A model generated the notes under the pieces. The model had not been told where the DNA came from. It did no database searches and worked only from the letters and a program-made list of their open reading frames with translations. Source: Saccharomyces mikatae IFO 1815 (taxonomy: Eukaryota > Ascomycota > Saccharomycetes > Saccharomycetales > Saccharomycetaceae). From it: 64,000 bases of DNA. Below are positions 41,333 to 50,541 of this stretch, piece by piece. Both the position numbers and the translations under genes were made by a program. Location of the stretch: assembly GCF_947241705.1 (NCBI RefSeq), contig NC_079260.1, positions 124,001 to 188,000 of the forward strand. Reading direction: 5' to 3'. Position 1 is the first letter of the stretch. Each line of letters begins with the position of its first letter.

Positions 41333-42349
41333 ATGAATAATGGAGACAACAAATCGATATTAGAAAACTCAAATAATTCGTTACTAGCTAATGAAGATTG
41401 TGCAACTCCCACAACACTAGAAGGGTTAAAAAGGAATGCCGACCCTAGAATTGCTGCAATTTCAGGTGCTTTATCTGGTGCACTCTCTGCAATGTTAGTA
41501 TGTCCTTTTGATGTTGCAAAAACAAGGTTACAAGCACAGGGTCTCCAAAATATGAGCCATCAGAGTCAACATTATACGGGTTTCTTTGGCACATTTGCAA
41601 CTATTTTCAAAGATGAAGGTGCCGCTGGGCTTTATAAAGGTCTGCAACCAACGGTTTTAGGTTACATTCCTACCTTGATGATTTACTTTTCCGTCTATGA
41701 CTTCTGTAGAAAATATTCGGTCGATATTTTCCCACATAGTCTATTTCTTTCGAATGCCTCCTCTGCAATTACTGCAGGTGCCATCTCTACGATTGCAACA
41801 AATCCGATTTGGGTAGTAAAAACAAGACTTATGCTACAAACAGGCATTGGTGAATATTCCACCCATTATAAAGGTACCATAGATACATTTAAGAAGATAG
41901 TTCAACAAGAGGGTATCAAGGCTCTTTATGCTGGTTTAGTACCAGCTCTTTTAGGAATGCTAAACGTCGCCGTTCAATTTCCCCTATATGAAAATTTAAA
42001 AATCAGGTTCAAGTATTCAGAATCGACTGACCTGTCAACAGATGTTACAAGCTCAAACTTTCAGAAATTAATATTAGCGTCTATGTTATCTAAAATGGTA
42101 GCATCTACAGTGACCTACCCTCACGAAATACTTCGAACGCGAATGCAGTTGAAGTCTGATCTTCCAAATACTGTACAACGTCATCTCCTTCCATTGATTA
42201 AAATTACGTATAAGCAAGAGGGTTTCGCTGGATTTTATTCTGGATTTGCTACTAATTTAGTAAGGACAGTACCTTCTGCTGTAGTAACATTGGTGTCGTT
42301 TGAATACTCTAAGAAATACCTAGCTGCTTTTTTCAGTCAAGTGGAGTAA
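41333..42349 (+). CDS. YEA6: Mitochondrial NAD+ carrier Yea6 (Ndt2)
   Basis: 338 residues (335 in S. cerevisiae). A mitochondrial carrier-family protein of the inner membrane that imports NAD+, paralogue of Ndt1/Yia6. Three tandem repeats of about 100 residues, each opening with the carrier signature: [20 protein letters not shown] and [10 protein letters not shown], each followed by a YKG or YSG-type turn. The variable N-terminal 40 residues are typical of the NDT proteins. The W in the second signature (PIWVVK) is characteristic of the NAD/folate/pyrimidine nucleotide branch. Confidence 0.96.
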   Translation: MNNGDNKSILENSNNSLLANEDCATPTTLEGLKRNADPRIAAISGALSGALSAMLVCPFDVAKTRLQAQGLQNMSHQSQHYTGFFGTFATIFKDEGAAGLYKGLQPTVLGYIPTLMIYFSVYDFCRKYSVDIFPHSLFLSNASSAITAGAISTIATNPIWVVKTRLMLQTGIGEYSTHYKGTIDTFKKIVQQEGIKALYAGLVPALLGMLNVAVQFPLYENLKIRFKYSESTDLSTDVTSSNFQKLILASMLSKMVASTVTYPHEILRTRMQLKSDLPNTVQRHLLPLIKITYKQEGFAGFYSGFATNLVRTVPSAVVTLVSFEYSKKYLAAFFSQVE

Positions 42350-42767
42350 TAAAAGTACATGGTACAGAATTAACGTTTCAAGAAACAGGACGTTTCGCAA
42401 TACCTTTCACCAGATAAACTTCATTTCATCTATATACTTTACCTCATCTTAGATTTCGCATAAAGAAAGTTATCTGTTTAAATCTATTATTATGTTATAT
42501 AATTTAGTAGGAATACTGTTGAATGATATATTCAGAGTTCTCTTGAGAAAGATACGTTAAAACAACTAAACATAAAATGATTTTTTTTGTAAAGAAATGG
42601 CATAAGTACTTGTATTTGAAGACAATAATTCGCCCCAATAGTTATTTTATTTAAAAATGCCCTAGGATTGTAATAAACCCGGAAGACTTTCTGATGAAAA
42701 GCTGGCTTTTAAGCAGGGACTAAGTCTACTTCATACGTGTAATGACTATCTTACATGCAAGTTAATC
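42350..42767. other. Convergent YEA6 / VAB2 intergenic region, possible replication origin
   Basis: 418 bases, very AT-rich. The minus strand holds a perfect 11/11 ARS consensus (WTTTAYRTTTW) at 42567-42577. Such matches are common by chance in AT-rich DNA, so origin activity is only a possibility. Confidence 0.3.
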
Positions 42768-43643
42768 TCAAGTCAAAGACATCGAGTTTTCTAAAGGATG
42801 TTTGGTGTATGTAAGGCCGTCTGCGCTAATGTTCTCAAAATTAGTTTCAATTGAAGGGCCGCTTCTTTTGTTAATTGTTGGGGGCAGAAATCTTATCGAA
42901 TTGGATGAGTTGCCATTATGAAATTGAAACGGTGCTAAAGAATCATTTCGTGACTCACATTTCCCACCATAGGTATTTAGGTTATCCGTTCGTAACTCAT
43001 CCTGTTCCAAAAAAGAAGAAGACAAGTCATCTTCTTGACCACCTGTTGCACCTGTTGCACCTGTTTCATCAGCTTCACCAGCAGCAACAATAGGGTTTGG
43101 AGACAACTTACGCAGAAAATCGAAAAGAAGTGGATAGTGGGCTTCATTTATTGAGTCATTCTTAAGTAATTGTGCTTTCTTCGGGAGATTAGCATCCAAT
43201 GCAACAAAACTGTTAACAATATCTGTAACAGTACCATCGATAGATGTGAGTCGTTCATTTAATGAATCAATCTTTTTTTTAGCATTAGTTAGTAGACGGT
43301 CATTTCCGTTAATGCAATTAGTAGAAGCTCTTTGCTTTGAAACATTCCTATAGATATGTTCCACTTTTCTTAAAGATTTTTTAAGTTGAAGTTCAATCAG
43401 TTGCATCTGATTGCATTCCTCATCAATATCCTTACTGACAACTTGATAGATGGAAAGAATGTCTTTTTTAACTTGCAGTAACTCATGCTTAGTACTATTG
43501 AAAATAGCAGCCTGTGTTAACTTTTTATGAGATGAAAGGGGAGGTAAGCCCTTCAAATCCTCGTAAAAAGAACTGCTCGCGACGGCATCAAACTCTATTT
43601 TTGGCTTCCATTTTAGTATACTTTTAGTCAAATCTGCCACCAT
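42768..43643 (-). CDS. VAB2: Vab2, BLOC-1 complex subunit
   Basis: 291 residues (about 282 in S. cerevisiae). Vab2 is part of the yeast BLOC-1 complex on endosomes and interacts with Vac8 in two-hybrid data. The middle (about 55-160) is strongly helical and coiled-coil-like (DILSIYQVVSKDIDEECNQ ... KKIDSLNERL), as expected for a BLOC-1 subunit. A short Gly/Ala/Thr repeat (ATGATGG, near 195-201) and an unstructured Ser/Asn-rich tail follow; the repeat probably explains the extra length. Confidence 0.94.
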   Translation of the reverse strand: MVADLTKSILKWKPKIEFDAVASSSFYEDLKGLPPLSSHKKLTQAAIFNSTKHELLQVKKDILSIYQVVSKDIDEECNQMQLIELQLKKSLRKVEHIYRNVSKQRASTNCINGNDRLLTNAKKKIDSLNERLTSIDGTVTDIVNSFVALDANLPKKAQLLKNDSINEAHYPLLFDFLRKLSPNPIVAAGEADETGATGATGGQEDDLSSSFLEQDELRTDNLNTYGGKCESRNDSLAPFQFHNGNSSNSIRFLPPTINKRSGPSIETNFENISADGLTYTKHPLENSMSLT

Positions 43644-43848
43644 ATTGCACGCTTTCCTACTCTTCCTATTGATTCGACTAGGCCGTGCATTAAAATTATT
43701 CCTTGTGCATTGTCATATTTTAAGGAAAACAATCGCTCCGGACAACGAAAGTGAAAATAATCAATACTTGCATATCAAATGAAGAGAAGCTTAAAAAACC
43801 CAAATGAAAAGAAAAAGCGACAGCAATAGTATTGCGAGAGTCTAAGAG

Positions 43849-44877
43849 ATGTGGAACTTACTAAAAGCTTTTTTCCTAGTATTTGGGGGCTGCTGTTCCA
43901 ATGTTATTACTTTTGAAGCATTAATGGACAATAGAACTAGCAGTATTAACAACCTCATTACGTTTTGTCAATTTCTGTTTGTCACATGTCAAGGACTTCC
44001 CAGCTTTATAGATTTTCGTCGACCTTTTCCTTACTTTAAGCCTCTGAAAACTCCCCTTCATGTCTATATCGTTTCTGTCTTCTTATTTTATATTTCATCT
44101 ACGACGAATAATAATGTGTTTAAGTACAATATATCCATCCCAATTCATATTGTTTTCAGATGTTTTGGAACAGTTATAACCATGTTTACATGCTGGCTAT
44201 TTAATGGTAGGAAATACACAAGGACTCAGATTTCATCAACTTTATTTTTGACCATTGGGGCTATCATTGCCTCATTGTACAAAGATTCCGATTTTCGGTA
44301 CCAAGATTTGACACTAGAGACGTTAAAAATCAGAAATGACCAACCTGTAGATTCAACGTTCATTTTTGGTATTTGTGTATTAGTACTTTCATCATTCACA
44401 TCGTCTTTACTTTCTGCATACAATGAGCGCACGTATCAAAAATATGGCAAGCATTGGAAAGAAAATATCTTTTACAGCCACTTGTTATCATTACCCCTCT
44501 TTCTATTTAATCAAAAACAGTTAATTTACGAATATCGAGTAATGAGAAACTCTGAAAAAAAAATGTGTTTAAATGTTGGTAGGAAGGTTAAAGTACCGCA
44601 AGCAGAAACTTTCCTCTTTTTTAATGTGTTGACCCAATACTTTTGTGTCAAAGGTGTCAATATACTTGCTAGTAAAACGAATGCTCTAACACTTTCAATA
44701 ACATTACTTCTAAGAAAGTTTATAAGTCTTTTATTGAGTGTCCAAGTTTTCGGTAATGGGCTTTCATATACCGGCTACTTTGGTGTTTCCCTAGTATTTC
44801 TTGGTGCCCTGATATACTCCCTTGGATCAATTCGTCCCAGGCTTAGAGATAAAAAGGCGTTAGGGAAGGGACAATAA
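43849..44877 (+). CDS. YEA4: UDP-N-acetylglucosamine transporter Yea4 (ER)
   Basis: 342 residues, the same as S. cerevisiae. Yea4 is a nucleotide-sugar transporter of the ER membrane supplying UDP-GlcNAc, relevant to chitin synthesis. Eight to ten hydrophobic segments are spread over the length. The C-terminal half has the GVNILASKTNALTLSITLLLRKFISLLLS segment (about 268-295) that marks UAA-type transporters. The Lys-rich end (RDKKALGKGQ) is cytosolic. It is divergent from VAB2 across a 205-base promoter region. Confidence 0.96.
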   Translation: MWNLLKAFFLVFGGCCSNVITFEALMDNRTSSINNLITFCQFLFVTCQGLPSFIDFRRPFPYFKPLKTPLHVYIVSVFLFYISSTTNNNVFKYNISIPIHIVFRCFGTVITMFTCWLFNGRKYTRTQISSTLFLTIGAIIASLYKDSDFRYQDLTLETLKIRNDQPVDSTFIFGICVLVLSSFTSSLLSAYNERTYQKYGKHWKENIFYSHLLSLPLFLFNQKQLIYEYRVMRNSEKKMCLNVGRKVKVPQAETFLFFNVLTQYFCVKGVNILASKTNALTLSITLLLRKFISLLLSVQVFGNGLSYTGYFGVSLVFLGALIYSLGSIRPRLRDKKALGKGQ

Positions 44878-44969
44878 ACGTACGTTATTATTTAAGTTCA
44901 GATTAGATTTGTATAGTCTTTAACCATATGTATTCATAACGTTGCAGCGCAAGGTTCGGAGAACTCGCA

Positions 44970-44986
44970 AAGCGCCGCCGGCGCTT
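44970..44986. repeat. GC-rich short palindrome upstream of GIM4
   Basis: AAGCGCC-gcc-GGCGCTT, a 7-bp perfect inverted repeat with a 3-base spacer in otherwise AT-rich DNA, 102 bases before the GIM4 ATG. It contains GCCGCC, part of the Ume6 URS1 core. Confidence 0.6.
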
Positions 44987-45088
44987 ACCATTAACTGGAA
45001 AAAAATCTGCTAAAAAACGTGTACATCAACTCGCTAACCTTTAAACCTCATTCAGGATTCGTGAAAGCTGAGAAACAGTATTACGGCA

Positions 45089-45523
45089 ATGGAGCGGAGT
45101 AACAACAGTATGCAAAACTTGATTTCATGAATTCTGTATAAACAGCTTTATTCTAGTTTCAAGAAGTTTTATTTTACTAACAACAGTTTATTTTTAAACT
45201 TAATAGTCTTTCAATCGAAATATAACGAATACAAACAAATTCTAGAAGATTTGCAAACAAAGATTATAGAGTTGGGTCATGACAAAGATGAACACACTAT
45301 AGTCCTCAAAACATTGAAAGATGCTGAACCTACAAGAAAATGTTACAGAATGATAGGTGGCGCACTTGTGGAAAGTGATGTTCAAACAAGTTTACCTATT
45401 CTTGAAACCAAGAAGGAAAACATAGAAGGTACAATCAATAAAATGAAGGAAACTTTAATACAAACTGCGCAAGAATTTGAGAAATGGAAAAAAGAAAATA
45501 AGATCCAAGTTGTTAGAAATTAA
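45089..45523 (+). CDS. GIM4: Prefoldin subunit Gim4 (Pfd2), one intron
   Basis: Exon 1 is 45089-45107 and exon 2 is 45207-45523; together 111 residues, the same as S. cerevisiae. The 5' site is GTATGC, the branch site a perfect TACTAAC (45175-45181), the acceptor TAG at 45204-45206. Gim4 is a beta-type prefoldin subunit in the heterohexamer that passes nascent actin and tubulin to CCT. Two coiled-coil helices (about 8-40 and 80-108) flank a beta-hairpin region (RKCYRMIGGALVESDVQ). Confidence 0.96.
45108..45206 (+). other. GIM4 intron
   Basis: 99 bases, GTATGC donor, TACTAAC branch site 25 bases before the TAG acceptor. Its removal joins N-N-I-F-Q in frame. Confidence 0.93.
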
Positions 45524-45647
45524 CCCGGTAATATAAACTTCTTTGATGTACTCATTCGACACGCAATAGTAAAAAGCATGATCAAAGTACAGTTATATAT
45601 TTATACAAGCGATTTATAAAGGATCATAAATGATGTGAGAACGTACA

Positions 45648-46940
45648 CTAGTTTGTCTTTTTAAATGTCTCAAGTTCCTTACCAACAGAGGAAGTTGTAA
45701 CAAAAGAAATAACGAAAAAAATCCAGGCTAAGATAACACCACAAACGACGCTGATATAAACCCAGGAATTACTAATTTCCCAACTTCTTGGATATTCATC
45801 ATTAGCAAGATGACGGATAGCTTTAACATCCTTATCAGTAGTAGACGAAAGGCCAATCTTACGGTAATCAGTAAGGAAAGTAAACACACCGTGACGGTCT
45901 GGAAGTACGAATTCACCGGTAGAATAAAACTGGGTTTCAGAGTCATTCCCACTTGGTGACAACGTCAAACGGTAGTATGGATCCACCTGTTTTAATTCAA
46001 ATTGAATGTCATCAGCAATGTGTGGTAGCCATCTTTCTCCATTCCATTCTGAAAAGCCTATAGAGTATATGACTTTATCCTTGATTTTGTAAGGCTCTTC
46101 ATCGTAACTAGTACCATCTGCATGTGAGTGAATTGCATGCACACTTTTGATGACGGATTTTTCTTTGAATGTCCATTTTAGTAATTCTGTTGCGAATTCC
46201 TGGTTGGCGTCTTGATTTTTGTTCTTTAAGAAATCACTACTGCCAATCCAGACTAAACGGGCATTGTTTGAGTTTTGAAAACCGACTACAAGAAAACCCT
46301 GAGATCCGCTTGTCCAAGAGTTACCTTTGCCTTTGTACTCGGTGAAGGATGTTCTTGGAGAATTTAAAATCGGTACGATTTGTTCACGGTTTTCCAATAA
46401 AGCTGCTGAGCTTTCCCCAAAAACAAAATGTCCACTTTCTTTGGCGTTGTAAACATGTTTGTTTAGAAGGTGGTCAGAAGAGACAACTAACTCGTCTGGA
46501 GAGGATGAGAAATAATCACGAAGGACGTGTCCTTTTGGACTTGGATATATACCCAACTCATTCAAAAATAAACGAATCGTATTTGGAACAGCACCCGGGG
46601 AACTCATGCACAAAATATTACCTTCATCTTCAAAGAATTTGATTAACTGATTAACAGGGATTTGTCTACCTAAATTCTTGCCACCTTTGGTAGGAAAAAT
46701 AATGATATTATCGAATAATCTTTGTTCTTTATCATACAGATCGACAGCGGTGGAAGTACTATTGATTTCCAAATATTCTAATTTGTAATTCTTTTCCTCT
46801 AAAACTTTTAGATAGACTGAGTAGTCTTCCAATGGTTCCGTTGATTGGTCGTAAAGAACAAGCGTCTTCGAACTTTGGGTTCCCACAGCCAAAAGTGCCT
46901 GGAGAAGAATACAAAAGAAAAAACTCCAAGTGTTGCGCAT
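45648..46940 (-). CDS. WBP1: Oligosaccharyltransferase subunit Wbp1
   Basis: 430 residues, the usual length. Wbp1 is an essential subunit of OST, which moves the lipid-linked glycan to Asn in the ER lumen. An N-terminal signal peptide (about 1-21, SFFFCILLQALLAVG) is followed by a lumenal domain with a GIFT-like N-terminal part (TLVLYD ... DNIIIFPTKG), one membrane span near 394-417 (WVYISVVCGVILAWIFFVIS) and a short cytosolic tail ending KKTN, a classic dilysine ER-retrieval signal. Confidence 0.98.
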   Translation of the reverse strand: MRNTWSFFFCILLQALLAVGTQSSKTLVLYDQSTEPLEDYSVYLKVLEEKNYKLEYLEINSTSTAVDLYDKEQRLFDNIIIFPTKGGKNLGRQIPVNQLIKFFEDEGNILCMSSPGAVPNTIRLFLNELGIYPSPKGHVLRDYFSSSPDELVVSSDHLLNKHVYNAKESGHFVFGESSAALLENREQIVPILNSPRTSFTEYKGKGNSWTSGSQGFLVVGFQNSNNARLVWIGSSDFLKNKNQDANQEFATELLKWTFKEKSVIKSVHAIHSHADGTSYDEEPYKIKDKVIYSIGFSEWNGERWLPHIADDIQFELKQVDPYYRLTLSPSGNDSETQFYSTGEFVLPDRHGVFTFLTDYRKIGLSSTTDKDVKAIRHLANDEYPRSWEISNSWVYISVVCGVILAWIFFVISFVTTSSVGKELETFKKTN

Positions 46941-47229
46941 TCTGGAAAAACTAAGAACAAAAAATCTAAAATCTCACCGTCAGTGATCGTATGAGTGCTC
47001 AACTTGACAGTCAAATCAGCGAATACACAACTATCCAAAGGTTTCTGCTTCTTAAGAGACGTGTTTGGTAATTTTCAAGCTTGACTTAGAATAAATGGGT
47101 TATGAGGTAACCCGCCCAAAGGATAGTGAAAATAGATTATGGGACATCATTGAAATATAGTATACTCATATATAGATACAGACAATTTAACGCTCCTTAC
47201 CATAATCAAGAGGTCTCATCTTGTTGGGT

Positions 47230-47904
47230 TCATTTTTTATATGTTTCTGGCAACCATGATTCATCAACTTTCTTGACAGTAACCTTCTTGGTAGGTCTTT
47301 GAGTTGTTCTAGATTTCATATAATAATAACTTATACCTCCGATAATGGCTAAAAAGATGACCTGAACAGATAAAAACTGTGGATTGAAAAAAGAAATAGG
47401 TGGACTAATAATTTCGAAAAGGGTTGGTGGTGCTGCTATTCTCATGGTCTCATTTAGCCTAGACGCTAATAAAATTGGAACCAAAAAATACTGTCCCTCA
47501 GGTAAATTCAAAGTAACGTCTTGTCCAAATTTCGAAGTTCCGTTAACTTCCATTTCGAAGGGCCCAACATTAGCAGCTGTAATATCCGCTACAGGATATC
47601 CATCTGGATAAGTGACAATTGTTCCATTCACACCGACAATGATGATGTTAGTATCTTCCAAATTAGTAACGTTATAAGCCAGTGTAGCGGTATCTTCAGC
47701 GTAAAACTCAAGGAATGCATTAAGACCTTCTGGTTCCCTTCCAACGACATCGTATTTCACCTCTATATTGATAGAAGGTGCCGCTACAGCTTCCGCGATT
47801 CCATGTTCCTGTTCGATATTGCTGCTATTGTTAGCTATCGTAGCAGTGGAAAGACCACTCAGAACATTCAATAAAGCAAATCCAATTAACCTAAAAAACT
47901 TCAT
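47230..47904 (-). CDS. IRC22: Irc22, ER membrane protein (SSR-alpha/TRAP-alpha-like)
   Basis: 224 residues from the ATG at 47902-47904; the frame also opens at an upstream TTG, which I did not use. Signal peptide about 1-22, then a lumenal beta-sandwich with N-glycosylation sequons, one membrane span near 166-186 (VQVIFLAIIGGISYYYM) and a basic cytosolic tail. The layout resembles the translocon-associated protein alpha subunit. The S. cerevisiae gene is known mainly from a recombination-foci screen, and its role is unclear. It is the last gene before the centromere. Confidence 0.93.
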   Translation of the reverse strand: MKFFRLIGFALLNVLSGLSTATIANNSSNIEQEHGIAEAVAAPSINIEVKYDVVGREPEGLNAFLEFYAEDTATLAYNVTNLEDTNIIIVGVNGTIVTYPDGYPVADITAANVGPFEMEVNGTSKFGQDVTLNLPEGQYFLVPILLASRLNETMRIAAPPTLFEIISPPISFFNPQFLSVQVIFLAIIGGISYYYMKSRTTQRPTKKVTVKKVDESWLPETYKK

Positions 47905-48913
47905 ATTCGCCAATTATAGTGAGGTGATGGAGAATATTTACCTATGCTATTCTATTAACTGTTCGTGTGTTCCCGTTTTCCATAATTTGCATCTTCATCT
48001 AAATATTTTAAGAGCAGGGTAACAAATAACTTACCCGACTACGAAACTAAGTATCTATTGTAACCATAGGAATAAAGCAAAGACATAGGGCCTACTTATA
48101 GCATCAAAAGAGCCCAGTTCATGAAAAGAGAAACATAGTTTCTTATCGATAGATATAGCCTTATGATTATCATACGAATTTTATTTAAATATACTGTAAA
48201 ATGGCACCTTTCTCTATAATGAAATGTCACAACAATTAATGTTGATCGCACTCTGCGACTGCCTATCAGATCTGATTTGCTAGCTATTCTATATTTGGTG
48301 AATTTTCGTTATTTACTAAGATTTGTAACTATCGATATTAGCGTTCTTATAGAAACACGACAAGAGCAATGTTATTAGGAAATGGCGTACTATGATCAGA
48401 GGGTCAGGTTTCTACTATTAAAGCTTGCTAATTCGCGATTACAAGTGTGTCCAATGTTGCTATAATTTCTTTCTCTTAAAAAATTAAATCCCTAGAATTG
48501 ATAATATCATCACCCACATTCAGCAACCCTGCATATATCTCTTTATTCTTCGTTATGATTGTTACAGACCGTGAAAAAAACTGCATACACAGAATCAAGA
48601 TTATCGATATTTCAACTTGAAAAAGAGAGAATATTCGCCTTTTTTTCTAAATTCTCTCATGCTTTCGTCAACACATTAGTTAAAGTTATCTGTCAAGGGA
48701 AGTTCAGTAGGAATTTCTCACTCCATAGATAATTTAACTCTCTTAAGTGAGACAACCAACAGAGAACAAGTATTTAAGCTTTGTTTAGTTGGCAAGGAAA
48801 AGGGGGAAACTGAAAACATCAGAAGATGACCTATTATCTATTCCTGCACATACGATATCCAGTACCCATGACTACAAGATGAAAGTTCTAAGCAAAAAAA
48901 ATGGTAATAAATA
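47905..48913. other. Pericentromeric intergenic region left of CEN5
   Basis: About 1 kb of AT-rich DNA between IRC22 and the centromere. I see no gene, tRNA or LTR in it. Confidence 0.5.
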
Positions 48914-49032
48914 ATCACGTGTAAATTAAAAAACAGTTTAAAATAATATTTTAACATTTTCAAATATTCTTTTTTTTTACTTTTAAAATTATTTGTTAAT
49001 TATAGAGAGTTGCGACTTCCGAAAAAAAAAAA
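48914..49032 (+). other. CEN5: Point centromere CEN5
   Basis: CDEI is ATCACGTG at 48914-48921 (perfect RTCACRTG, bound by Cbf1). CDEII is 48922-49006, 85 bases and almost all A/T apart from a few G/C near its right end. CDEIII is 49007-49032 with the essential central CCG at 49019-49021 in ACTTCCGAA followed by a long A-run, bound by CBF3. Total about 119 bases, and the position between IRC22 and MNN1 matches CEN5. The left half of CDEIII is GC-richer than consensus (GAGTTGCGA) but keeps the required core. Confidence 0.95.
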
Positions 49033-49234
49033 GAGTTTTCTTGGAAGGATTAATAATATCAGGTAGAGATGTTCAGTCTTATATTTCTTGAAACGTACAT
49101 CATTTGTGACACAATTTCTAGAGTACTCATGTCCATTTTTAAGCAAGTTATGTTACTTGAGTTTGCGATCTGAAAATTTCTTTGGAAAGAAAGATTTTCT
49201 ATATTTCAATTAAGCGCCAGATCAAGACGAAAGG

Positions 49235-49570
49235 TGTTTGAATAAGAAACAACTATCATCTATCGACTAGAGTTCGCACTACTATTATATTATCATACAT
49301 AGTGCTAGAAGATGACATAAATGTTAGAAACAAGCATCGAATTCGGTGGAAGCCGACACGTAAGGATTGATAGCGTAATAGGATAATAGATGACAATGTA
49401 GAAAACCGGAGGAAAGAATAGATATGCTATTGTGTAGACGAATCGATTACCTCTTGTGAATTCCTATAACCTTAGAAAGAACTTTTGATATATTATTCTA
49501 TACACAAAATAATATGACTCCAATCAATAACGGAATCATAACAACAAACTGATAATCTGCCTGTTTCTCA
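49235..49570 (+). mobile_element. Degenerate solo delta LTR next to CEN5
   Basis: 336 bases aligning end to end with a delta LTR at reduced identity (AACTATCATCTATCGACTAG head, GGAATCATAACAAC and TTTCTCA tail). The flanks (AAAGG / GAACT) do not match, so the target duplication is lost and the insertion is old. It lies about 200 bases right of the centromere, with no Pol III gene visible nearby. Confidence 0.75.
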
Positions 49571-50541
49571 GAACTGACCCCTGAATAGAAATATAACAGC
49601 AATGAAATGCTTGTTCTCTCGGCAGAAAGAGCCCGTCTGATGATTAAAAGTAGAAAATCTAAATTTGGAAGAGCAGCCAAACTATCGAGTGAACGACACA
49701 ACAAGAGTGTCCTAAATTGGTGGATATATGAAAACAGACAGTTTAGAAACTTTTTCATGATTCAACAATCGTGGTCGAGGATTGAGCAATATATGAGTAT
49801 AATGAGCGCATACACATGTGGCGACTCTTTTTTCCACCATAGCGGTAGCGCTTTTTTCGCGTCCTAATTAATTCTATTTCTTTTTGCAGCGGATCCGAAA
49901 GATGGAATATGCCGTCGTGACCGAATACCACTCTCATTGCTGAAATTAGTAACTATCACGCCAGGTAATAATATAAAAAGTTTTTCTCTGCATAGTGGCG
50001 CCTCAGCAGGGAGCTAATGTTTGCAAAAAAAGTGCCTTCGAACTTGCGTGAAATCGCCGCGAAAAGAAGCCAACAAATCACACTTTATGAACCCTGGCTG
50101 TCGGACGACTTAATCATGCAAATTCCAGAATGGCCGGACCGCTTGCATGCAACAGATGAAAAGGGCGTGCGAGTTTCCCTTGCTGCATATTTTTAACCTA
50201 AATAGGATACAAAACTATCGGCTTATCTTCTAAACACGCTTTTTCAGGATGATGTGCCACTACTGGCATTTATGTCTTAAAATATAATTCGTGAAGGAAA
50301 TCTGAGGATGGGCTTAGGCCCCTACTGCAAAAGAATCTAACTTTCTGCACTTTGAAGCCTGGAAATTTCTTCTTTGCAAAAACGTTGCATCGGAACAGAT
50401 AAGGACATATTAAGAAAATATTATAAAAAGTCCCACATAAAAAAGTCATTTGCCAAATAATTTGCAAAATCTTGCTTTTCATTCTGAATGACGTGAACTT
50501 GTAATTTTTAAATTGAAATAACAATAATTACTGCGCGTTTG
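49571..50541. other. Intergenic region between LTR and MNN1
   Basis: About 970 bases. It holds an 86-codon plus-strand frame (49607-49867) with a basic composition that I do not recognise and do not call as a gene. The rest is MNN1 promoter. Confidence 0.4.
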
